Below are positions 1 to 5,228 of a stretch of 5,228 nucleotides of DNA, in pieces; position 1 is the first letter of the stretch, and each line of letters begins with the position of its first letter. Source of the stretch: an uncultured Lachnospiraceae bacterium. GTDB taxonomy: Bacteria > Bacillota > Clostridia > Lachnospirales > Lachnospiraceae. The notes beneath the pieces are model-generated. The model saw only the letters and a list, made by a program, of their open reading frames with translations, was not told where the DNA came from and ran no database searches. Location: the NCBI GenBank assembly GCA_947591115.1, contig CANQCX010000139.1, positions 1 through 5,228 of the forward strand. The letters run 5' to 3'. A program made the translations under genes and the position numbers.

Positions 1-389
1 TTCTGGCAGATAAAATCTACAGGAACAGGAACAACCTTGCTTATTGCAGGGAACACGGGATCCGGCTGTCCGGGCCGTCTCTTGGCAGGCCAAAGAAAAA
101 TGCAGAGATAGACAAAAAGACAGAATACAAGGATAATGCTGATCGGATTGCAGTAGAAAGGGCCTTCGCGCTTGCAAAGCAAAAGTATGGGCTCGGACTG
201 ATTACCAGCAGGCTGGATGAGACAACGAGATGTTCCATAGTATTGTCCGTCATTGCAATGAATGTGGATCGGATATGCAGATCTCTTTTGCGCTTATTTT
301 ACGGTATTGTTTTTTCAAGGTACAGACAGCATGAATTTATGTTGATATTTACACAAAACAACAATGCGGGAAATTTAGTGTGTTGTTAA
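1..389 (+). CDS. IS5-superfamily transposase, C-terminal part (5' end outside window)
   Basis: An open frame with codons starting at base 3 runs from the window edge to a TAA at 387-389, giving 128 visible residues and no start codon in the window. The opening residues LADKIYRNRNNLAYCREHGI, followed by GIRLSGPSLGRPKK, are the hallmark of IS5-type DDE transposases between the second Asp and the final Glu. RIAVERAFALAKQKYGLGLI follows; Glu52 of the visible part fits the third acidic catalytic residue, with the K and YGL that usually follow it. The protein would cut and join the IS ends during transposition. The first two acidic residues are upstream, so whether the gene is intact cannot be judged. 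The tail after residue 100 is hydrophobic/basic and looks like a family-specific extension. It converges on the restriction remnant, whose stop lies 11 nt away. The family call is from remembered motifs; the exact IS subgroup is unknown. Confidence 0.85.
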   Translation, partial: LADKIYRNRNNLAYCREHGIRLSGPSLGRPKKNAEIDKKTEYKDNADRIAVERAFALAKQKYGLGLITSRLDETTRCSIVLSVIAMNVDRICRSLLRLFYGIVFSRYRQHEFMLIFTQNNNAGNLVCC

Positions 390-400
390 GCAGTTATTAT
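1..400 (+). mobile_element. Right end of an IS5-like insertion sequence (boundary not resolved)
   Basis: The transposase tail implies that an IS element enters from the left. Its right end should lie close to the TAA at 387-389, because the neighbouring nuclease remnant already ends at 401. I could not identify a terminal inverted repeat or target duplication, since the left end is not in the window. The end coordinate is therefore an estimate set by the neighbouring gene. Confidence 0.5.
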
Positions 401-1621
401 TTATACAGGACATTTTTCTTCAATCAGTTCAGCAAGTTTAAGTATCTCTGATGGATCTGTCCGACTATCAATACCCATCAAATATTTAACATCCATTAAA
501 ATTCCTAATACATTTTTGTCTCCACCCTTCCAGTCACTTGTGGCAGATCCAATATAATGAATAGGAGTCCCTGTTGGAAAGCTTTTCCCTTTGGAGTCAT
601 AAGGCATAATAAAAGCATTATAGACTACCGGATGGTGCCCATCCGTCATAAACCGGCTTTCTTCTGCAATAAATTCTCCATATGTAATTTGTTTATTGAT
701 TGATGTCGATTCCGGCAAATGTCCCAGTGGCCCAGACTATCCGAATTTATAATACTTGGCATCAAAGACATATACTTTCCCATTAAGAAGCATTATCGTG
801 TCCGGCTCCAAGAAAGCATTATCGTGTTCTCGCCCATCTTCCAAATTCCATGTTGTCTTAGGAAAATACTCCTCTTTCTCGGAAATACCAAATACCCGGT
901 CTATCATCTTTTCCCAAACATATTCAAACCGATATGTACCATAGCGGAATTCTGAATCTGTATCATCTTTCATTGCTTTTATAACAGCAATCATATTTCT
1001 AAACAGTTGCTTATTTCTATCGTTAAATGTATTCTGCAGTTTATTCTTTACAACAGAGAGCATTATTTTCCTAGTTAAGCCAGTTTTCGGTTTCGGCGGC
1101 ACAAATGACGTAAACAACCACCCAAACTTATCAAAGCTTTCATACACACAATACTTATGAACAATTGTTATCAATTCGTCCTCGTTAATAGTGGTTTTTT
1201 TCACTACAAAATCGAGATAATATGCCTCATTGTCCTGTAGTATCGGCTTCTGAGTTTTGATGGTTCTGCTCCAATCAATTTTCCCTCTTTTAGCAACTTG
1301 TCGATATGTATCATACTCTTTATAATAGCCGCGTTCAAAGAAATCTTTTATAAGATATAAGTAAGCTTGAACCGGAATACCCGCTGGATCATCCTGATTC
1401 AGTCCAACATAAATTTCTGATTTCTTTTTATCGGTATTCTTTGCAAGTACATTTATCAGGGACAAAATATCTTTTCGCAATCCCTTTTCATCTTCGCTGC
1501 GATGATACCCCAGAGGAAAATTGACTTCATAATAATCGTCTCTCCGCCGGATGCCGACAAAAACATCACTGTCTATGTTTGTATTTGTTCTGCATCTGTC
1601 GAAAAGCGAATTATTCGCCAT
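401..1621 (-). pseudogene. LlaJI-type (R2-like) restriction endonuclease gene, interrupted by an in-frame TAG
   Basis: This frame would encode the DNA-cleaving subunit of a LlaJI/McrBC-like restriction system. ATG at 1621 is preferred over the longer frame reaching 1669, because GGAGG lies 9 nt upstream. From this ATG, 294 codons lead to a TAG at 737-739; the same frame then continues for 111 codons to TAA at 401-403. No indel separates the halves, so one substitution explains the break. The N-terminal part has PLGYHRSEDEKGLRKDILSL, as I remember for the family. The nuclease core has FEYVWE (Glu233/Glu237), EPD (Asp274) and VFDAK (Asp287, Lys289), a PD-(D/E)xK site. Six codons after the Lys comes the TAG. 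Downstream codons still give HLPESTSINKQITYGEF, whose KQxxY resembles the Gln motif that follows DxK in these folds, then a normal-looking C terminus. The truncated product keeps the metal ligands but loses the last strands and helices, so it is probably inactive. TTG at 718 is a poor restart, with no Shine-Dalgarno. A sequencing error is not excluded. Confidence 0.82.
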
Positions 1622-1916
1622 CTGTATCTTCCTCCGTCTTTGCAGTTTCCTCCGTGTCTCCAAGTGCAACTTCCTGTCCCAGCATCTTCTGATAAACAGT
1701 CCGTTTCAAAACTCTCTTTAAAACATCCACCTCCGATTGAGATTCCCTGAAAACATCAATTATTCCGTCTACTGACGATATGCTTTCATTAAAATATGCA
1801 TAGTGATCCATCTTAAATGCATCATCCCACAAATATTTGAGAACTTTCTCTGGGAATTTCTCTTTTGACAGTTCACTAAGCTTTGCAAAATAAGCTCCTA
1901 AGTATCCTATTTCGAC
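1611..1916 (-). pseudogene. 3' remnant of an McrB/LlaJI.R1-like NTPase gene
   Basis: An open frame of 101 codons ends at TAA 1611-1613 and is closed upstream by TAA at 1917-1919. No plausible initiation site heads it: the sequence starts mid-domain with VEIGYLGAYFAKLSEL, then EKVLKYLWDDAFKMDHYAYF. That segment resembles the C-terminal end of McrB-like AAA+ subunits that feed DNA to the nuclease partner. The last ~20 residues are an acidic, low-complexity tail (TEETAKTEEDTDGE). All Walker A/B and GTPase motifs are missing, because a complete R1 would need several hundred more codons where rlmD now lies. Its stop overlaps the nuclease ATG by 11 nt, the layout of a translationally coupled R1-R2 pair, and this supports the assignment as much as the sequence does. 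The family call is from memory and context. TTG at 1832 could start a 73-residue product but has no good ribosome binding site. Confidence 0.6.
1631..1635 (-). promoter_or_regulatory. Shine-Dalgarno that sets the nuclease start
   Basis: GGAGG on the minus strand lies 9 nt before the ATG at 1621. It sits inside the last codons of the NTPase remnant, so the nuclease would be translated by coupling or reinitiation. It favours the 1621 start over an in-frame start 16 codons earlier. Confidence 0.7.
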
Positions 1917-1995
1917 TTAATTATAAAATTATATCGCATATGGGATGTCCCCGCAAATGGTTTTCATACAAATAGAACTCATGCATCAATTTTGC
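1917..1995 (-). other. Junction between rlmD and the restriction remnant; holds a 21-codon ORF
   Basis: This AT-rich gap separates the rlmD stop from the truncated NTPase frame and must contain, or lie beside, the breakpoint that removed the rest of the restriction operon. On the minus strand, ATG at 1986 opens 21 codons, MHEFYLYENHLRGHPICDII then Leu, ending at TAA 1921-1923. It has only a weak Shine-Dalgarno, and its ATG lies 10 nt after the rlmD stop. It may be chance, or the beginning of a small gene cut off at the junction; I cannot assign a family. The short self-complementary run gggatgtccc at about 1942-1951 has too small a loop to be a terminator. No clear rho-independent terminator for rlmD is visible. 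Confidence 0.35.
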
Positions 1996-3438
1996 TCAAA
2001 ATTTAGACAGGCAAACCACAGTCTCCACATGCACCGTCTGCCCAAACTGGTCAAACGCCCGAACCTTCTCTAGTGCATACCCCCCATCGCACAGCACGCG
2101 CAGATCGCGGGCAAGGGTGGCGGGATCGCAGCTCACATAGACGATCCGCTGCGGCTGCATCCGAAGCATTACCTCCAAACACTTGCCGTCGCAGCCTTTC
2201 CGCGGCGGATCAACCACGATCACGTCCGGCCGCAGCATATCCGCCTCCGGCTGCTTTTGGGACGAACTTGCCTGCGCATAAAAATCCGGAAGCACTTCCT
2301 CCGCCTTCCCGACGAAAAAACGGACATTGGTAATTCCGTTTAATTTGGCATTCGCCTTTGCATCTTCGATTGCCTGCGGCACCGCCTCTACCCCGTAGAC
2401 CTGTTTTGCCCTTTGCGACAAAAACAAAGAAATCGTGCCGATTCCGCAGTAAAGATCCCACACGCACTCCTTTCCGGTCAGTCCTGCATATTCCAGCGCT
2501 GTACTGTAAAGTTTTTCCGTCTGGACAGGATTTACCTGATAAAAAGACTGCGGAGAAATGTGATAGGCGATCGCCGTATCGGTAAGCGCAAAATCGTCCC
2601 CGTCCTTGCAGGCACGCAGATGAATATAGTCCGTAATGTACGGAAGTCCCCAGATACACTCCGTTTTCTCCCCTAAAATCACATTGGTCTGAAACGGATT
2701 GATGTTATAAGAAATAGAGGTCATTCCTGAAATCGGCTTTAGAAGCGCGATCAGTTCTTCCGCGAACGGCAGACGCGCCCCGTTAATGACGAGGCAGACC
2801 ATCAGCTCTTTTGTGGTAAAACCGTATCGGATCAGAATGTGACGCACAAGTCCCTCTCCGGTACGCTCATCATACGGCGAAATCCGGTGCTCTGTCATCC
2901 AGCTTTGGACAGCGTTTAAAATCCCGCGGTTCTCCTCTACGCCCAGCAGACAGTCCTCCACCGGTATGATATGATGGGTTCTTGCCGCATAAAATCCGGT
3001 AATGACATTCCCGTCTTTATCTTTTCCCGCCGGAAACTGCGCCTTATTCCGGTAACGGAAGGGCGTTTCCATTCCTACGATCGGAAGCATTTTCCGCTCT
3101 ATCTCCTTTTCCGGAAAACCGCCGATCCGTATCAGAGCATTGCGCACCTTCTCCTGCTTGTATTCCAACTGTTTTTCATAAGACAGCGCCTGAATCTGGC
3201 AGCCTCCGCACTGCTTGTAAACCGGACATTTTGGCGTGACGCGAAAAGTGGAAGGAGTCAGCACTTCTTCCACTCTTGCATAACCGTAATTCTTTTTTAT
3301 TTTTGTCGCGCGCGCACGTACAACGTCCCCGATACAGGCGTCTTTGACAAAAAAGGTCATGCCGTCGTAACGGCCGATTCCCTCTCCGCCGGCTCCCATA
3401 TCGATAATTGACAATTCAAATAAATCGTTTTTCTGCAT
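1996..3438 (-). CDS. rlmD: 23S rRNA (uracil-C5)-methyltransferase, RlmD/RumA (RlmCD-type) family
   Basis: Cytoplasmic SAM-dependent enzyme that makes 5-methyluridine in 23S rRNA, classically at U1939; Gram-positive RlmCD relatives also modify U747, and sequence alone does not decide which sites. The 480-residue product starts at ATG 3438, with GGAG 7 nt upstream. An in-frame GTG seven codons earlier would place that Shine-Dalgarno inside the gene, so I reject it. Residues ~1-60 form a TRAM RNA-binding domain. Cys71, Cys77 and Cys80 (CPVYKQCGGC), with Cys163 (VEDC), are the four [4Fe-4S] ligands. SFYQVNP is at 298-304, SAM motif I DLYCGIG at 328-334 and DPPRKG at 410-415. Catalytic Cys437 lies in YVSCDPATLARDL, and Glu472 in HVETVV is the likely general base. 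All key residues are present, and the length fits the family. A hydrophilic stretch at ~388-402 (AQASSSQKQPEAD) looks like a variable surface loop. It is the last gene of the visible operon, 50 nt after yhaM. Confidence 0.95.
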   Translation of the reverse strand: MQKNDLFELSIIDMGAGGEGIGRYDGMTFFVKDACIGDVVRARATKIKKNYGYARVEEVLTPSTFRVTPKCPVYKQCGGCQIQALSYEKQLEYKQEKVRNALIRIGGFPEKEIERKMLPIVGMETPFRYRNKAQFPAGKDKDGNVITGFYAARTHHIIPVEDCLLGVEENRGILNAVQSWMTEHRISPYDERTGEGLVRHILIRYGFTTKELMVCLVINGARLPFAEELIALLKPISGMTSISYNINPFQTNVILGEKTECIWGLPYITDYIHLRACKDGDDFALTDTAIAYHISPQSFYQVNPVQTEKLYSTALEYAGLTGKECVWDLYCGIGTISLFLSQRAKQVYGVEAVPQAIEDAKANAKLNGITNVRFFVGKAEEVLPDFYAQASSSQKQPEADMLRPDVIVVDPPRKGCDGKCLEVMLRMQPQRIVYVSCDPATLARDLRVLCDGGYALEKVRAFDQFGQTVHVETVVCLSKF

Positions 3439-3445
3439 AATCTTT

Positions 3446-3449
3446 CTCC
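3446..3449 (-). promoter_or_regulatory. Shine-Dalgarno that sets the rlmD start
   Basis: GGAG (extended GGAGAAAG) lies 7 nt before the ATG at 3438. It falls between that ATG and an upstream in-frame GTG at 3459, which decides in favour of the ATG. Confidence 0.7.
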
Positions 3450-3488
3450 GGTTCGGCACCCGCTTCTGCCGTTTTGTCCCGCCTTATT

Positions 3489-4433
3489 TTATCGGCTGGT
3501 TCTTCTAATGTTTGTTTCCAGCAGACGGTTATACCCCTGCCATTCCAGATTTCCGTCCGCCGCGCCGCTCAAAGCCTCCTTCAGCGTTTCCATCTTCGCA
3601 TCCAGATTATCCGCGAAACTGAGCGCCAACGCCTCCGCCAATGCCGGTTTTTTCGGAGAACCGTATTCCAGCTCTCCATGATGCGCCAAAATACAATGCT
3701 TCAATTCATTTGCCAGACACACCGGAAAACCTTCGATCTTCCGGATCTCGCTTCCCAGCCACTCCGCGCCGATCATGATATGCCCCAAGAGCTGGCCTTC
3801 GTCCGTATAGTCATTCTCCGGAAACGTGGACAATTCTTCCAGTTTTCCGATATCGTGAAAAATTGCCGCACAGATCAGCAGATCGCGGTTTAAGATCGGA
3901 TACTGCTCTGCAAAAAAATTACAGTTTTTCGTTACGCCGAGCGTATGCTCCAGCAGACCGCCTACAAAACCATGATGAACGCTTTTTGCCGCCGAATGGA
4001 ACTGAAAGCGTTTCACAAACTGGGGATCGTCAAAAAAAGTATGCAGCAGTCTGCTAAGATACGGGTTTTCCACCGACTGGATGAACTGCATGAGCTGCGC
4101 ATACATCCCGTCGATATCGTGGCTGCTGACCGGAAGATAATCTTTGGGATCGTACTCGTTTTCCGATACTTTCCGCGCCCGTTTGATGGAAAGCTGCAGA
4201 TTGCCCTGATAAGAAGAAACATCTCCGGTAACGGCTATGTAATCCATCATTTCAAATTCATTGATCCCCACCGAGGCCGGATCCCAGATTTTAGCGTCCA
4301 GCGTCCCTGTTTTATCCTGAAGGACTACATTTTCATATGGCTTTCCGGTCTTGGTTACCGCCTGCTGCTTATATTTGCATAAATAAATTTCACTGATCCT
4401 TTCTCCTTCGCGGAGCGTTTCAATATATCTCAT
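3489..4433 (-). CDS. yhaM: 3'-5' exoribonuclease YhaM family (OB-fold plus HD domain)
   Basis: Predicted metal-dependent 3'-5' exoribonuclease that trims single-stranded RNA 3' ends. In Bacillus, YhaM takes part in RNA turnover, and the family has also been linked to DNA processing. The product is 314 residues, the length I recall for B. subtilis YhaM. Residues ~15-90 form the OB-fold nucleic-acid-binding domain (QDKTGTLDAKIWD at 39-51, YIAVTGDVSSYQGNLQL at 65-81). The HD domain follows, with His163 (LEHT), His193-Asp194 (FHDIGK), His218 (LGHIM), His251-His252 (LAHHGELEYGSPKKP) and Asp275 (FADNLDAK), so the metal-binding set is complete. The ATG at 4433 follows the upstream gene's stop by 12 nt, and its GGGAGG sits in that gap. 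It is therefore co-transcribed with the protease-like gene and rlmD. Pairing an RNA-decay enzyme with an rRNA-modifying enzyme fits a housekeeping RNA-metabolism operon. The C terminus ends in a basic IRRTSR tail. Confidence 0.94.
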   Translation of the reverse strand: MRYIETLREGERISEIYLCKYKQQAVTKTGKPYENVVLQDKTGTLDAKIWDPASVGINEFEMMDYIAVTGDVSSYQGNLQLSIKRARKVSENEYDPKDYLPVSSHDIDGMYAQLMQFIQSVENPYLSRLLHTFFDDPQFVKRFQFHSAAKSVHHGFVGGLLEHTLGVTKNCNFFAEQYPILNRDLLICAAIFHDIGKLEELSTFPENDYTDEGQLLGHIMIGAEWLGSEIRKIEGFPVCLANELKHCILAHHGELEYGSPKKPALAEALALSFADNLDAKMETLKEALSGAADGNLEWQGYNRLLETNIRRTSR

Positions 4434-4437
4434 TTTT

Positions 4438-4443
4438 CCTCCC
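4438..4443 (-). promoter_or_regulatory. Shine-Dalgarno of yhaM, unusually close to the ATG
   Basis: GGGAGG on the minus strand is separated from the ATG at 4433 by only four A residues, shorter than the usual 5-9 nt. It lies wholly in the 12-nt gap after the upstream stop codon. No better-spaced start is in frame nearby, so the ATG is kept. Confidence 0.65.
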
Positions 4444-4445
4444 TT

Positions 4446-5228
4446 TTACTGTAAAACTCCAATTTCTGCCTGAAAGGTAATTTCCGAATATCCGTCTGCT
4501 CCCTGACGTTTTACCACGATCGGGATCTTGCTTCCCGGCGTCAGTTCCAGCAGCTTAGTGCTGTACGCGCTGTCGGTTCTGACTGCCTGCCCGTCGATCT
4601 TTACCAATACGTCCCCGCTCTGCAGGCCGGCGCGCATCGCCGGAGAATCCATAGAAACCTCCCGAATATACACACCCTTCGGAATATCATAGGCTTCGGA
4701 AATCTTATCCGTAACCGTAGATACATGAATGCCGAGATAAGGAATGTCCTTTCCTTCGGACAGCATGGATATGATCGGCTGCAATTCCGAAACGGATACG
4801 GCGGTCAGCGTATTCTCCGCATGGGAGGCGCTGTAATCCTGCATAACGATCCCGATGACCTCCCCGTTTACATTGATCAAAATACCGCTGCCGCTTCCGC
4901 TTGCCACAATATCCGTCGTAAAAACGGAATAATTATGGTCATCCGTAGTAATTTCATGATTGGTCGAGGTAATATTTCCGGTCAAAATCGAGTAACTTGT
5001 GCCAAGCGGACTTCCCAGCGCCAGCACAATGGTACCTTTTGATACAAAGCCGGAATTCCCGATCTGCGCGGTCGATATGGCGGAGAGCGTCGTATCCTCC
5101 AGCTTGCTTTTTTCAACGGAAAGAAGGGCAAGTCCTGTATTTCCGTCATACTTTTTCAGCGAAGCCTCCGCCATACTCTCATCAATAAAGGTTACGCTGA
5201 TACGGGAGTCGTCATGTATGATTTTCCG
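4446..5228 (-). CDS. HtrA-like (S1C) trypsin-fold protein with C-terminal PDZ domain, probably catalytically degenerate; 5' end outside window
   Basis: The frame is open from the right window edge to TAA at 4446-4448, giving 260 visible residues; the ATG at 5174 is internal and not the likely start. Residues ~1-155 match the trypsin-like core of HtrA proteases: KYDGNTGLALLSV, VLALGSPLGTSYSILTGNIT and TTDIVASGSGSGILINVNGE. Residues ~163-257 are a PDZ domain (PYLGIHV carboxylate-binding loop, SPAMRAGLQSGDVLVKIDG). HtrA proteins are usually membrane-anchored or exported quality-control proteases; any anchor would be upstream of the window. Two catalytic positions look wrong. The usual D of 'DLAVL' is Gly32 (TGLALL). 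The usual Ser of GNSGG aligns with Gly113 in SGSGSG, although Ser112 and Ser114 flank it. The His is not visible. I infer a pseudoprotease that may act as a PDZ-based binding or sensing protein. It is the first visible gene of the yhaM-rlmD operon, 12 nt upstream of yhaM. Confidence 0.85.
   Translation of the reverse strand, partial: RKIIHDDSRISVTFIDESMAEASLKKYDGNTGLALLSVEKSKLEDTTLSAISTAQIGNSGFVSKGTIVLALGSPLGTSYSILTGNITSTNHEITTDDHNYSVFTTDIVASGSGSGILINVNGEVIGIVMQDYSASHAENTLTAVSVSELQPIISMLSEGKDIPYLGIHVSTVTDKISEAYDIPKGVYIREVSMDSPAMRAGLQSGDVLVKIDGQAVRTDSAYSTKLLELTPGSKIPIVVKRQGADGYSEITFQAEIGVLQ

Noticed and set aside
357..387. aacaaca / tgttgtt inverted repeat as a bidirectional terminator between the convergent genes
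   Set aside because: It is a 7-bp AT-rich stem with a 17-nt loop, lies inside the transposase frame and has no U-tract, so it is too weak to call.
401..718. Independent 105-residue gene beginning at TTG 718
   Set aside because: It is in frame with the nuclease upstream, has no Shine-Dalgarno, and carries the conserved KQITYGE segment expected in the middle of that nuclease; it is the 3' part of the interrupted gene.
737..739. TAG read as pyrrolysine or a recoded sense codon
   Set aside because: There is only one such codon, no supporting element is seen, and the other genes here end in TAA or TGA, which says nothing about TAG. A nonsense mutation is the simpler reading.
1864..1869. TTGACA on the plus strand as a -35 promoter box
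   Set aside because: It is inside the NTPase remnant with no convincing -10 box and no plus-strand gene downstream.
2073..2676. Overlapping plus- and minus-strand open frames of 75-149 residues within rlmD
   Set aside because: They are shadows of rlmD, with low-complexity Arg/Pro/Ala-rich translations; rlmD keeps every family motif across this stretch.
3474..4382. Plus-strand open frames of about 140 residues opposite yhaM
   Set aside because: They are antisense shadows of an intact, well-conserved gene, with no recognisable domain or ribosome binding site.

Overview
The window looks like a Firmicutes chromosome, most likely a Clostridia/Lachnospiraceae-type gut anaerobe. The grounds are the Gram-positive YhaM exoribonuclease, strong GGAGG-type ribosome binding sites and moderate GC in the core genes. 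The genus cannot be read from this sequence. All genes except the transposase at the left edge are on the minus strand, so transcription runs from right to left.

Right half (1996-5228): a tight housekeeping operon. In transcription order it holds (1) a trypsin-like/PDZ protein of the HtrA type whose 5' end is outside the window, (2) yhaM, a 3'-5' exoribonuclease with an OB fold and an HD domain, starting 12 nt after gene 1, and (3) rlmD, an iron-sulfur 23S rRNA m5U methyltransferase, 50 nt after yhaM. The HtrA-like protein appears to lack two of its catalytic residues and is probably a pseudoprotease.

Left-middle (about 401-1916): a visibly more AT-rich segment with the decaying remains of a LlaJI-type (McrBC-like) restriction system. 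The 3' 101 codons of an McrB/LlaJI.R1-like NTPase gene overlap by 11 nt the start of a LlaJI.R2-like PD-(D/E)xK nuclease gene. The nuclease gene is full length except for one in-frame TAG right after the catalytic DAK motif. The upstream part of the NTPase gene and the cognate methyltransferases are absent; the rlmD operon lies there instead. I read this as an acquired defence island that was truncated and then inactivated.

Left edge (1-389): the 3' end of an IS5-superfamily transposase gene on the plus strand, convergent with the nuclease remnant and ending 11 nt from its stop. The order is therefore IS element, dead restriction island, core operon.

No RNA genes, CRISPR arrays, riboswitches or convincing rho-independent terminators were seen. 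The most distinctive points are the amber-interrupted, truncated LlaJI-like locus and the degenerate active site of the HtrA-like protein. I found no convincing wholly new system.
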